Assembly (NCBI GenBank): GCA_009801015.1
Contig: VHZZ01000027.1
Coordinates: 471,773-516,635 of the forward strand
Length of the DNA stretch: 44,863 bases
Source of the DNA: Silene noctiflora
Taxonomy: Eukaryota; Streptophyta; Magnoliopsida; Caryophyllales; Caryophyllaceae
Reading direction: 5' to 3'
Numbering within the stretch: the stretch's first letter is position 1; each line of letters begins with the position of its first letter. The notes beneath the pieces are model-generated. The model saw only the letters and a program-made list of their open reading frames with translations. It did no database searches and was not told the origin of the DNA. The position numbers and the translations under genes were made by a program. Of the stretch, positions 1-10,032 are shown in pieces.

Positions 1-170
1 AGAAAACATTTAAATAATTTATTTTAAGTGTTTTAAAAAAGTTGGAGACTACCACGTCGCTCGAAAAAAGTCTCAAATATATATTTATATTGATTGATTT
101 GGTATTTTAGTATTAAAAGATAATTATCAAAAAAAGATTGTGATAATCTATACTATAGAATATTTATTGT

Positions 171-1190
171 TTGTGTTGCCCTCTAAACTACTAGACTATA
201 AATACAGACCCCATCATCTCCCCTACGAGATTGTACTGAAATTCTAAAGGGCACTAGCAACTTTGTATTCCTAAATTTGGAGTTGTAATTTGGTCTGATT
301 CACTATCTTTATACACAAAAACTTCAGAGAGACGGTCTCTCAATAGCGTTATTGAGAGACCTTTCACATGATAGGGTGAGGGATCCACTGAGTTTTTTAT
401 TTTCCTATTATGTCTCTCACTAAATTAGTGAGAGACGGTCTCTCATGAGACCTACTGATCTTTATAATGGATTCAGTTTTTTAGCCGATGAGTTTTACCT
501 TCGTCTTGGAGGGTTTTTCCCGGGTAATGACGCTACTCAACTTATTATTAACCTGCGATTTATTTTATTTTTACATTATATATCGATTGGGGTTTAAGTT
601 GCCGTGGGAGATTGGAGCTAATTTTCTAAGAAGTGGCATCAGAGTCACTTCGAAGTTGTCTCGTGGTTTGATCGATAAGGATGTCAAATATGAGATCTTA
701 GTTTGGAGTACCAAAATTTGATGGTGAAAGTAGTTTCACCCTCTGACAAAGGAGGATAAATGATCTCCACGTACATCTTGGCTTGAAGACAAGCCGGAAA
801 AGTTGAGTGATGCCAACCGGGAGGAAGTGTGTACTAAGTGTCGCATCTCAGATTTCGATTTCTCCATCAACAGTGTTCCCGTCAATGACTCTCCATCGAA
901 GATATGAGAAAAATAAGAACTGTATAGACCAATAAGTTGTTGCTAAAGCGCCCAGTTGACGAGAAGAAAATCTTATAGGACATGTCAATTTGTTCAATGA
1001 ACCGTTAGAGGAGTTGAAAAAGATGTAGATTAAGGTTGAGTAGAAGGATAAAGCGTTATTTACTCCTCAATTCTCTCTCGAATACATAAGAGACGTTTAT
1101 GAATATGATTGTGTGCGGAAAAGATACCATTACTATGGAGAAAGCAATGTGACATTTCCTTTGACGCGAGGAAGGAGGACTAGGATGGTA
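171..1190 (+). mobile_element. Ty1/Copia relic: LTR-like end, primer-binding site, gag remains
   Basis: This is a decayed 5' part of a Copia LTR retrotransposon. An LTR-like stretch carries a TATA motif near 197-204. A primer-binding-like site, TGGCATCAGAG, lies near 632 and resembles the tRNA-iMet site TGGTATCAGAGC used by Copia elements. After it, short stretches resemble Copia gag (a K-F-D-G-E start near 710-735 and an L-x-E-L-K-K stretch near 1000-1025). The element is broken in many places and looks old. No pol domain or 3' LTR follows. A foldback element has inserted into the LTR-like part. The left limit is uncertain. Confidence 0.5.
314..457. mobile_element. Foldback MITE (Mutator-like?) nested in the Copia relic
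   Basis: The motif GAGAGACGGTCTCTC occurs near both ends of this 144-bp segment, making a foldback element. The 9-bp sequence ATCTTTATA lies directly outside both ends (305-313 and 458-466), as expected for the 9-bp target duplication of Mutator-like elements. A related, more degenerate copy lies at 20272-20496. The superfamily is inferred only from the duplication length. Confidence 0.6.
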
Positions 1191-1962
1191 TGCGGAGTGA
1201 CATTACACTAAGTCTACCCGTATGACCCGACCTAGCTGACCCGCTCAACCCAGGACGACATGACCCACATTCTGACACGGCCCGTATTTTTACATTAATA
1301 TTCACTATGCCTTATTCCATATGTTGAACGTATTTATTTATGTTTGTTATTTTCGGGGTTTATTTTGACTTTCGGGTCACAAGTTGGGTTAATTATTTTT
1401 ATCAAGGGTAGTTCATGTAACTTTTTGATAGACCTTAATAAGACTATAACAGGGTGCAACGAATAACAGAGCAGGGCAAGAACCTAACATTCTGAGACAC
1501 AGAGTGACAAATGAAGTTAGTAGGCCAACTGCCATACATGAAAAATCCAACCACTAAATTACAATCTTTAATCTGCAACCCTATAATTTTACAGTGGTTT
1601 TCTATAGACGGACTATTTTCGTCTGAAATAATAAGACGGATTTTTAACTATTTTATAGTCAAATGTGTGACAATTTTTGATTTTTTTTTACCAATAAGTT
1701 GTAATACTAGCTTAACCATTGTGGTTACAAAACCCTGGCTTATTATTTTAGATAAAAATAACCCGTTTGAAACAAGAATTTACGATTCTACAAAATAGAA
1801 CATTGCATATCCATCAACTTTTTCAGTTTTTTTAGTTGTGAAAATATTCACCTAATAAGTGAAAACTTGAACAAGTGAGCAAGATCAAGTGATTGTTTAG
1901 AAAAAACATGACAAAAAGTTACTATAAATTCTCTAAATATATAACACATGTTGATATAATTA
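1191..1962. other. Gene-free stretch upstream of the GDSL gene
   Basis: No credible gene is seen. Near 1205-1290 there is a low-complexity tract built on GACCCG-like words, a type seen again near 6064 and 21316. The rest is AT-rich and probably includes the promoter of the GDSL gene. The open frame at 1511-1798 has no recognisable similarity. Confidence 0.5.
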
Positions 1963-1970
1963 TATAAATA
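1963..1970 (+). promoter_or_regulatory. TATA box of the GDSL gene
   Basis: TATAAATA lies 56 bases upstream of the start codon at 2026, a fitting distance for a leader of about 25-30 nt. Inferred from sequence and position only. Confidence 0.45.
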
Positions 1971-2025
1971 CTTTCATATAGAGTTTCATTCTCTAAATAT
2001 ATACTTACTCGAAATATACGAAATA

Positions 2026-4408
2026 ATGAACCCCAATGCGAGACTAATATTCGCGATCTTAGGGATATTTTTACGACATGTGGTAATTACAGAGGCGAAA
2101 GTTGTCGATACAAAGTTATTATCAGAAGATTTGATAACATTTGTATTTGGAGATTCATTGACGGAGGTTGGCAACAACAATTACTTGCAGTATTCACTAG
2201 CCAAGTCCAATTTTCCATGGTATGGCATTGATTTCGAAGGTGGCCGAGCCACGGGAAGGTTCACCAATGGAAGGACCATCGGAGATATGATATGTACGAA
2301 ATACAAATGCAAATGCAAAATTCGTAGTAACTTAATCAGTCACGATTTATAAAATTATCGTGTAAGTTTATTTTAGTAGGTAAACATATGTTTTAATTTA
2401 AATTCTGACCGGCGTTTTGTTTTCTTATATTTGTATGTAGCTGCAAGGCTTGGTATACAATCACCACCACCGTATCTTTCTTTGTTACCGAATGATGATA
2501 AATTGCTCAAAGGCGTAAATTATGCATCTGGTGGTGCCGGAATTCTCAATGACACCGGTCTCTACTTTGTAAGTAAGCAACAGAAAGAGACTGTTTCCGA
2601 AGCCAACCAACGAAAAATAGTACAGTTAATAATTTGTGTTTTTTTTGTAACAGATTCAAAGATTGTCTCTAGATGATCAGATCAACTGTTTCGAAAACAC
2701 GACAATTGCTATCAAAGGAAAAATAGGAGAAGCTGATGCTAATAAGCTTCTAAATAAAGCAATTTATTTCATGGGAATTGGTATTTTCACAACCCTATTT
2801 TTGCTGCAACAAAAATTCTTATTTGTGACGAGTCATAGGCTTTGCTTCAGTCATATTGATTTCATACATTCAGAAAATATTAATGACTTCGAGTTTACAA
2901 ACTTGTAGGAAGCAATGACTACGTCAACAATTTCTTGCAGCCGTTTATGGCAGCAGGACAAGAGTATTCCCATGACGAGTTCGTCGACCTCTTGCTCGCC
3001 ACCTTGGAACAACAATTTACGGTAATCAACTTCTCGTTCCCCTGAGTTGTTACACTCTATTAACCAGTGACGGAACTAAGTGAGGATTAGTAGAAGTTAC
3101 AATTTTCTTATTACTTTTACCTTATTGTATTATTAGTTCAATTTATTGAAATTTTCGGCCACTAACTACAAAATCTGATTCCGTCACTGATTTTTGCAGC
3201 GGCTTTATAACTTAGGGGCGCGTAAAGTGTTGTTCAATGGACTCGGACCATTAGGATGTATTCCGTCGCAAAGAATTAAATCAAGGAAAGGAATATGCTT
3301 GAATCAAGTAAACAAATGGGCACAAGCATTCAATTCTCAAGTTGAACAATTAAGCCTCAAGCTAAACAAACGGTATCATGATGCACAATTTGGATTTTCT
3401 GATACTTACAAAGATGTTCTTGATCTCATTGATCATCCGCAAACATATGGTAAGGATGTTCAATACCTTTTCACAAATTTAAAATATTTCTCTACTCTCA
3501 ATCAATTCTTTACATTTGCGTTGCTTATAGCAAGGACTCAAAATATATAGATGGTGGATTTTGGGTGGAGGATCAATTTTAAAAGGGAATTATTGAAAAA
3601 TTACTCTAAATTGACAAATACATGTTCATGTTTAAACAAAATGTAAAGAAATGACTGAGACATCCAAAACAGAACAACGTAAAAAAAAAAAAAAAATCCA
3701 AACGGAAGCAATATTCTCAAACAGAATGTAAAATCCGTGCGCTATAAGCAACACAAATGTAAAGAATTGATTGAGAGTCGATCAATTTACTCAAAATTGG
3801 CAAATACGTGTTCATGTTTAAACAAGACGTAAAGAAATGACTGAGACATCCAAAACAGAAAAACAGAAAACCGTACAAAACGTAAAGAAATGACTGAGAC
3901 ATCGATCTAAAACAGAAAAACGTAAAAGAACAGAGGCAATATTTTCTAACAGAATGTAAAATCCGTATTCTAAAGAGTACCTGTTTTAATTTTGAGAAAA
4001 CTTTTAGACCATTTCTACATAATAGTTAAATACATTGTTTTAGTTCATGTCTAGGTTCTGTTTAAAACGAAGATGTAAAAAACTGGGTAAATGAGTGAAA
4101 CTGGACCCGATTATATATGACTTTGATTACCATAACATTATTAATTTTTTTGAACAGGTTTTAAAATATCAAATACATCATGTTGTAATGTGGATACAAC
4201 AATTGGAGGATTATGCTTGCCAAATTCAAAGCTTTGTAAAAATAGAAGAGATTATGTGTTTTGGGATGCATTCCATCCATCAGATGCAGCTAATCAAGTA
4301 CTTGCTGATAAGCTTTTCTTAAGCATGTTCCCAAATGCTAACAAAAATGTCACTAATAAGCCTTCTACTAATACTAAAACTGCTCGTAAAACACTTTTAC
4401 ATCCATGA
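2026..4408 (+). CDS. GDSL esterase/lipase (SGNH hydrolase), secreted
   Basis: Six exons: 2026-2293, 2441-2568, 2654-2780, 2909-3021, 3200-3449 and 4158-4408, all with GT-AG borders, giving an uninterrupted 378-residue product, normal for this family. Residues 1-24 are hydrophobic and look like a signal peptide, so the enzyme is probably secreted. The nucleophile block FVFGDSL places Ser at 44. NYASGGAGI (about 116-124) is the second block, GSND (175-178) the oxyanion Asn block, and WDAFHPSDAAN supplies Asp332 and His335. These enzymes hydrolyse ester or acyl substrates of lipids, cutin or secondary metabolites; the substrate cannot be told here. The sequence most resembles the Arabidopsis At5g37690 type, recalled from memory. 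The last intron (708 nt) is swollen by internal duplications. A TATA box lies 56 bases upstream. Confidence 0.92.
3494..3960. repeat. Inverted and direct duplications in the last GDSL intron
   Basis: Bases 3494-3530 and 3742-3778 are inverted copies of each other, 37 bp with about one mismatch. In addition, 3597-3681 and 3784-3862 are direct copies of about 80 bp that share the words GTAAAGAAATGACTGAGAC, and a third partial copy lies near 3876-3930. A last repeated word, ACAGAATGTAAAATCCGT, occurs at about 3721 and 3950. The unit resembles Stowaway-type MITE ends but no intact element can be drawn. Confidence 0.75.
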
Positions 4409-4772
4409 TTTCCATCAAAGTATGTAAGTCGTAAACAAGAGATTTTACAACCGCCACGATAAGGGTTTTTTCTACTAGTAGATAAAATTATACTAAAAAA
4501 TTAGAGAGTTTAATGGTTGTACTGTATTGATGCAACTTCTATAATACCCTGTATTCTATTTTACGTCTTACACAATCCTAACCTACTTAATATTAAAGCT
4601 GAAACCATCAACCTAAATCTCTCAATCTTTTTTTATTGTTGATCAATCGAAATCAAATCCCTACAAAACATATTACAATTTTTTTTGGAAGACGTCAATG
4701 TGATGGGTGAATTCATGAGTCTCATCGATTAATTGATTCGTTTCGTCGATAAGTTGATCATTTTATATACAG
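4409..4772. other. Gene-free stretch, GDSL 3' flank
   Basis: AT-rich 3' flank of the GDSL gene. It must contain the polyadenylation region, but no canonical AATAAA is visible. Nothing else is recognised before the LINE target site at 4773. Confidence 0.5.
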
Positions 4773-6037
4773 CTAAACTCATTTTCTTACATCGATGTTT
4801 TTTTGTTTTTTGTTTCGATTAAAAAGAAGGGATAAACCCGAAACCTACAGCGAGTAGAGTCCCGCACAAGGTTACGAAAATCGAGAAAACAACACAACAA
4901 AGAATAAAAAGCGACATAGAGAACAACATCAACACGTATTCAAACACCACCAAGATGAAGATTCGTTCTCTGCGCTATATCTCATCGCTTTCCAATTATT
5001 TAACCAGTCTTCTAAGGTGTAGGGTAGGTTTTCCTTCCATGATTTGCACCACAGCCCAACTCTCAGAAACACTTTATCTAATGTACACGGCCAATTAGGT
5101 GTCTTGTTCTCGAAAATGGCTGCATTTCTCAATTCCCAAATAAGAGTAACTATAGCAATGAAGAATGCTTCCCAAAGTTTTCTTTCAAAACCAACAAAAT
5201 GATAGTCATACCATATCAGAAAAGTATCGTCAATCTCCAAGGGGCAAATCCATGTCGTATCCCAAGCATTACAAATACCCGTCCATAGCTGCCAAGAAAA
5301 TCTGCAATGCAAAAATAAGTGGATGGGAGTTTCCACCTCATCACCACAGAAAGGGGATCTCATCTCCTCCCAAGTCATCGCCTTCCACATCGATATCCTA
5401 TCCTTGGTATTTACCTTTTTCCACAATATTGCCCAAAGAAGTATTTCATACCTTGGTGGTGCAAGTCCTTTCCAAACTTTGCTGAACCATTGCTTCCGGT
5501 CTAAGTCATTGTGTTTTAGTTTATAGAAGGCGTTGACAAAAGTTTTAGCCGTGTAACGACCTGTTTTATTTAACAACCAAACATGGCAATCATCTTTATC
5601 TCTTAAAGGTTTGAAACCCTCGATCAGCAGATTCAGTTGTTGTACTAGAAATAATTCCCATTGAAACAATCTTCTCCACTCGAGTTGCCACACCCAATTG
5701 TCGCCTTGCCAAGCACCCATGTCAGCCACGCACTTATTTTTCTGAATTGACACACTAAAGAGCCTAGGAAACACTTCTTTGAGAGTTATATTTCCAATCC
5801 AGTTATCCTCCCAAAATTTGATTTTGTCTCCTTTTCCAATCTGTAGCTTGATACCCTGTTTGAAGACTTTTTCAATGTGAATATCCCAATCTGGAATAGA
5901 CCATACCATATCGACTTCCATAAACCAAACTTGGCCACTTTGTCTTCGCTATAGTTTGTTACTTATAGTTTTCATCGATAAGTTGATTAGTTTCTTATGA
6001 GGATCATTATATATGACTAAACTCATTTTCTTACATC
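4773..6037 (-). mobile_element. 5'-truncated LINE with target-site duplication
   Basis: A minus-strand LINE 3' portion occupies about 4794-6016. Its 3' end (low coordinates) finishes in an A-rich tail, read as T-rich on the plus strand at 4797-4819. A perfect 21-bp direct repeat flanks it (4773-4793 and 6017-6037; core AAACTCATTTTCTTACATC). Coding sequence starts abruptly near 5950, with no reverse-transcriptase core upstream, as expected of 5' truncation during target-primed insertion. Weaker similarity outside both repeats (TCGATAAGTTGAT at 4746 and 5975) suggests the duplicated target may have been longer. The intact 330-codon frame suggests a fairly recent insertion. Confidence 0.75.
4929..5921 (-). 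CDS. LINE ORF2 C-terminal part with RT zinc-binding domain (zf-RVT)
   Basis: An open frame of 330 residues from the C-terminal end of a plant non-LTR retrotransposon protein. The N-terminal part (FWEDNWIG, residues about 37-44) matches the linker after the reverse transcriptase, followed by the zf-RVT region with RYTAKTFVNAFY, VWKGLAPPRYEILLWAILWKK and FCGDEVETPIHLFLHC. The usual C-x2-C pair is reduced to one Cys here (RSPFC). The frame stays open about 10 codons upstream of the first Met, so this Met is internal to the original protein and not a true start. No reverse-transcriptase catalytic core is present, so the fragment cannot retrotranspose by itself. It is transposon-derived, not a host gene. 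Confidence 0.8.
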   Translation of the reverse strand: MEVDMVWSIPDWDIHIEKVFKQGIKLQIGKGDKIKFWEDNWIGNITLKEVFPRLFSVSIQKNKCVADMGAWQGDNWVWQLEWRRLFQWELFLVQQLNLLIEGFKPLRDKDDCHVWLLNKTGRYTAKTFVNAFYKLKHNDLDRKQWFSKVWKGLAPPRYEILLWAILWKKVNTKDRISMWKAMTWEEMRSPFCGDEVETPIHLFLHCRFSWQLWTGICNAWDTTWICPLEIDDTFLIWYDYHFVGFERKLWEAFFIAIVTLIWELRNAAIFENKTPNWPCTLDKVFLRVGLWCKSWKENLPYTLEDWLNNWKAMRYSAENESSSWWCLNTC

Positions 6038-7004
6038 TCGTTAGTTACCTGTAGTTTATACTAATCTTATTGACCCGACTCACCCGAACCTAATTTGGGT
6101 ACACGACCAATTACTCAATTAGGTGATGTTAGGTCATCATTATTAGGCCTCATATGCATGCAATTCTACCAATCCTCCCTCTTATAATGCAAATATACAT
6201 TATGAGAAGATTGAATTATTGGAACATTTCTCATGACATCTACGATTTACAAATCTAGAATATAATTGAAGTTCAGTCCACCTTCCTGAATTCGACCAAT
6301 CGACAAGATTTTTAATACAATGCTACTCCATTATTTTGTATTACATCATTTATATTTGTAAAAGCAGCAATCCAGGAAACCAACCATTCGTGCAGTTTAA
6401 ATAAAATATATGAAAGCCAACTTCATAGAAGAATCCTTAGAATTTGTGGGTTGGTCTGTTAATCACCGGGTTCACATCTGAAAATGGTTTGGAAAAAATA
6501 CGACACCAAATCGATAATCCAATTTGAACCGTCCAAAATTGAATCTAATTGTTGATTCGGTAATGACTTGTACCGATCAATGATTTGATAAGTTAGATCT
6601 TTTGAAACCAAAATGCTGAAAACCTACCTCTAATCTTCAATTCAGTTCAGCTCACTTCATCTCAATTCAGCTCCATTTCGTTTAAAAGAACAAGCCTAAC
6701 ACACAAATTGAATCGTTAATGATTTGACACGATCAATGATTCAATAAGTTAGATATAATGAAACCAAACATCATTAATGACATTGAACTTAAAATGGACA
6801 ATGCATATGCTAAAAACCTACCTCTAATTTTCATGTGAGATCATCTTAGCTGAGATATCTCACATGAATCCTAATCTCCATCAATCATACATGGGGATTT
6901 CATCGTATTATTTCATCTTTCAATCAATAGTATGCATATGTATCTTTTATTCAATAAAAAACTCCGTTTTAGTAAGAATCATTTTTCAGTCCCTTATTTT
7001 GAGG
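6038..7004. other. Gene-free stretch with an imperfect direct repeat
   Basis: No gene is recognised. About 6544-6635 and 6705-6835 are imperfect direct copies, sharing CGATCAATGAT, AAGTTAGAT, GAAACCAAA and AAAACCTACCTCTAAT, with a longer spacer in the second copy. A GACCCG-like tract lies near 6064-6130. The rest is AT-rich. Confidence 0.5.
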
Positions 7005-7165
7005 CACTAATTCTCATTTGTGACGTGTGTGAACACGTCACAAATGAGAAGACGTGAGACAATAGGCAAGTGGGGAGGCAAGTGGGGGACTAGCTTGTGA
7101 GACGTCACAAGCTTGTGACGGTCACAAGCAAGACGGATTGATTTTGAGGATAGACGTTCTCTCAA
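7005..7165. mobile_element. MITE with a perfect hairpin arm
   Basis: Bases 7011-7028 and 7033-7050 form a perfect 18-bp stem with a 4-nt loop (arm TTCTCATTTGTGACGTGT). Downstream, GACGTCACAAGCTTGTGACGG (about 7101-7121) belongs to the same TGTGACGG family seen at 24909-25113 and 29863-30052. Outer borders are approximate. Confidence 0.5.
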
Positions 7166-7524
7166 AAACTAGCGCCCACCGCCAGAAGTCAAGCTCAACT
7201 AAGGTAATTAGAATGTCACAATCATTAAGTCGATTCGATCTATACCCGATCGAAATAGTGATCTGACCTAGGTGACCCAAGTTAGCCAGGAGATGTGACA
7301 TAATTTGGTCAGATAACTGGTATTAAAACAGACGGAGCTAAATAGTTGGAAATGCATAGAGTACAGCTGTGTATAGCAGAAGCACTATTCTATGGCGCAT
7401 TATATGAAAGTTGGCATTGATTAACCCCAACAACACATGAACACATCTCATGGCTAACTTAAGTTCAACTATTAAACTAATACGAGTAATATTTCTTAGC
7501 TGTCCTGCCCCCTCTTCCTTCACT
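7166..7524. other. Upstream region of the DUF241 gene
   Basis: No gene is seen. It contains another GACC-rich tract (about 7240-7290) and the presumed proximal promoter of the DUF241 gene. The small minus-strand frame here has no recognisable similarity. Confidence 0.45.
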
Positions 7525-7532
7525 TATATAAA
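7525..7532 (+). promoter_or_regulatory. TATA box of the DUF241 gene
   Basis: TATATAAA sits 260 bases upstream of the ATG at 7785. If used, the leader would be about 230 nt and would contain all four copies of the repeated GGTTAAGACGGAAATAT motif. Confidence 0.45.
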
Positions 7533-7584
7533 CCACACCCTCTCTACTTTCACAAATCAAACCCTCACACATTATAATTTCTAA

Positions 7585-7773
7585 TAGCCTAGCGGTTAAG
7601 ACGGAAATATCGTCATCTCCGACAAAACAAACACTCTCTTTTCAACATTATCGTAGTCTAGTGGTTAAGACGGAAATATTATCAGCGTCACCATTAACCA
7701 TTTTTCTACCCCAACAGTTAAGACGGAAATATCGACATTATTACTCGAAGTCTAGTGGTTAAGACGGAAATAT
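7585..7773 (+). repeat. Four copies of a tRNA A-box-like motif in the DUF241 leader
   Basis: The word GTTAAGACGGAAATAT occurs four times, in units at 7585-7610, 7654-7679, 7707-7732 and 7748-7773. Three units also carry TAGYGG just before it. Start-to-start spacings are 69, 53 and 41 bases. The last copy ends 11 bases before the start codon. The motif TAGTGGTTAAGAC resembles the A box of tRNAs and SINE heads, but no B box follows any copy. Function is unknown. Confidence 0.8.
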
Positions 7774-7784
7774 TTTCTGCAGCA

Positions 7785-8675
7785 ATGACAGTTTCTTTCA
7801 GCAATAGAAACACTCACTCTAGATCAGGTAGCTTCCCTCCAAAATCAAATCTAATGGTCGATAAAATCGAGCTCGAACTCAAAAAACTCGCGAAAGCTGA
7901 AGAAGTTTGCACTTCGGAAATCGAATCGATCAACACCGGGTTAAGCGGCGTAGCCCGATTATACAAATGTGTGGATCGGGCCCTCAAAACCCGACACCTC
8001 CAGGCCCAAACTCAGGCTCAATTCCAAGCCCATCGGATCAACCCGCTAATCGACACGTCATCAAAACTCCTCGAAATATTCACCACGTCACGAGAAATGC
8101 TGACGTCTCTCCGACAAGAAGTCGCCGGACTCCGATCACACGGTGAAGCAAACGACGGCGCCCACGACGGAGAGAAGTTGTTGTCGTCCTACGTGGCGGC
8201 GAGGAAAGAGACGATGACGTTATCAAAAACGTTGGCGATTTCACTGAGTCAACTCGAGCGACTCGCCGGAGAAAACCTGGACCAGAACGAGTCGGAGGTG
8301 AGTCGAGTGCTGACGAGTGTAACAATCATAAATATCTCAGTATTACGAACATTGTTTCGATTCATGATGACGAAGCCACGCGCGAGGCCGGCGCGTGTGT
8401 TATACGCGCTAGGGTTTAAGAAGAAGGTTACGGGCAAGGCAGCGACACTGCCCGCCAAGAATGGGAATAAGCTGACCGATGTTGATGCTGCCCTAAACGC
8501 GGCGTTTGGCGCGTGGGGTAAAGTAAAAGACGAAGATACCCTTGCTGTTGCTCTTAAGAGGTTGGAAGCTATGGAGGTTTCTTTGTTGGAGTTTGAAGAA
8601 GGATTGAGTTTTATTTTTAATGTTTTGTCCAGTATTAAGGGTTCTCTTCTTAATATTATTTCCAATTATGTGTGA
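7785..8675 (+). CDS. DUF241 family protein, intronless
   Basis: A single-exon gene of 296 residues. The frame opens at a GTG upstream, but the first ATG is at 7785 and gives the usual N-terminus. Family marks: a Ser-rich HSRSGSFPPKSN segment (about 10-21) resembling the HxRSNSLPSRxHP signature; a helical segment with LSGVARLYKCVD (about 53-64), the counterpart of GLxxLYxCVDxLL; an internal VAARKETMTLSK stretch; and a C-terminal LLEFEEGLSFIFNVLSSIKGSLLNI, matching the LExxEGLExLFRxLIKTRVSLLNIL tail. DUF241 proteins are plant-specific and of unknown biochemical role. GC content is higher than in the flanks, as is common for intronless plant genes. The leader carries the four-copy repeat. Confidence 0.87.
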   Translation: MTVSFSNRNTHSRSGSFPPKSNLMVDKIELELKKLAKAEEVCTSEIESINTGLSGVARLYKCVDRALKTRHLQAQTQAQFQAHRINPLIDTSSKLLEIFTTSREMLTSLRQEVAGLRSHGEANDGAHDGEKLLSSYVAARKETMTLSKTLAISLSQLERLAGENLDQNESEVSRVLTSVTIINISVLRTLFRFMMTKPRARPARVLYALGFKKKVTGKAATLPAKNGNKLTDVDAALNAAFGAWGKVKDEDTLAVALKRLEAMEVSLLEFEEGLSFIFNVLSSIKGSLLNIISNYV

Positions 8676-9913
8676 AACGGATCCGAAAACATAACTCTGA
8701 CGTTTATTAACACTGGTCGATAATCAAGTATATGAGTTATTTTAGATCTGTTTCACTGTTAATCCGTAAAAAAAAAAGTTGTAAGTGTACAATAAGTTCA
8801 TTCCTGTAAGTTGTAAGATGGAAGATTTGTAGTCTTAATATTAACTCGACAAATGCTTAGCGAATGTATACAAAATAATTTATATTCCTGACGTTCAGAT
8901 GTATTTCATTTTTAATTCCGTCTTGTCATTTTTGTAACGTATTCACCAACAAAGTGTAGAATACAGTGATTCAGTATAAGATTTTGGTATAGACAATCAC
9001 AAGAAAGACCGCGTTTGTAGTAGTAGTGGTGGCGGTAGTAGTATCGTATGAACTACGAAGTGATGTGTGTATTGTATGGCAAAATCTTGAAAATTTTCTG
9101 CGTTTGTAAACAGAGTCCGCCACAATGAATTCATGATGTCTACATGATGTCTTGTCGTAAGTACTAAAGATTACGGAATCGCGATATATGTGGCTGAAGA
9201 TATGCTGATTTCTTTGGGGCGACTTGCAAGCATAAAGATTGGCCTTGGCCCGGAACTGGACCCCGATTAAAGTGACTTGATCTAAAATAGCTGATCCCCA
9301 ATCCTTTGAATTATACCGTAGTTGATGAGTTATAGTGTTATATTGACCGTTCCAGGACATTTTATGTTAGCGTAACCATATGGCTGAGATTTGTCGTGGT
9401 AAAATGTTGACGATAGATGATTCATCGAGAACATGTATATTAAAACCAGATTCTCCGTCTCATTTGGTGTTTCATATCCTTATAATTCATCACTCTTGAC
9501 ATGAAATTGTCAGTATTGAGTTGGAAAGAAATAAGAACATGAAACAATTGATCCCTATGTTTAGTTTTTTTATTTATGTGGACTCTTCTACTTCCTCCGC
9601 GTACCCGTGTCTCACACTCGACACTTAAACCTGGGTACGACGCTTGGACTCTTCCTTTTCAGCCAAAATATGCAGATTGTTCATTAAATTAGCCGAGTCT
9701 AACACTTGGACATACTACCAGTTCTGATACCTCTAAACGAGTCTGAGTAACATAGGTTTATCTATCCGCTCTCATGCGGTGTTAGTAAGAGGATAAAAAA
9801 TAGGACATTTAAGTAATAAAAATAGGAAGAAAACATGATCCAAGGTGTAGGGCTATGATTGGCAGAAGTATAATAGCCTCAAAGGGTATATCTCAAGCTT
9901 GAGACAAAGGAGC
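8676..9913. other. Gene-free stretch between DUF241 and aldolase
   Basis: 3' flank of DUF241 followed by the aldolase upstream region. A minus-strand open frame at 8971-9360 (129 codons) has no recognisable domain and ends in a Thr run made by a GTAGTAGTGG-type triplet repeat near 9016-9045, so I do not call it a gene. About 9596-9760 holds tracts such as CACTCGACACTT and CGAGTCTGAGTAACATAGG, which look like a dispersed repeat. Confidence 0.45.
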
Positions 9914-9920
9914 TATAAAA
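9914..9920 (+). promoter_or_regulatory. TATA box of the aldolase gene
   Basis: TATAAAA lies 119 bases upstream of the ATG, implying a leader of about 90 nt. A GATAAG (I-box-like) word at 9971-9976 would fall inside the leader, so its relevance to light control is doubtful. Confidence 0.5.
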
Positions 9921-10032
9921 TGAAGTGCATGTGGTACAGAAGAAGGGTAAGAGAGTAAGGCTGAGAGAAAGATAAGAAAACAGGCATTTTATACCAACTG
10001 TTGTGATAATCTCAGTTTAGCCTGTAAAAAAA

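Noticed and set aside
7907-8665. Overlapping frames opposite and beside the DUF241 gene
   Set aside because: Shadows of the real coding frame, which has the family motifs.
8971-9360. A 129-codon open frame on the minus strand between DUF241 and the aldolase
   Set aside because: No recognisable domain; the C-terminal Thr run comes from a triplet repeat; no promoter or codon pattern supports it.
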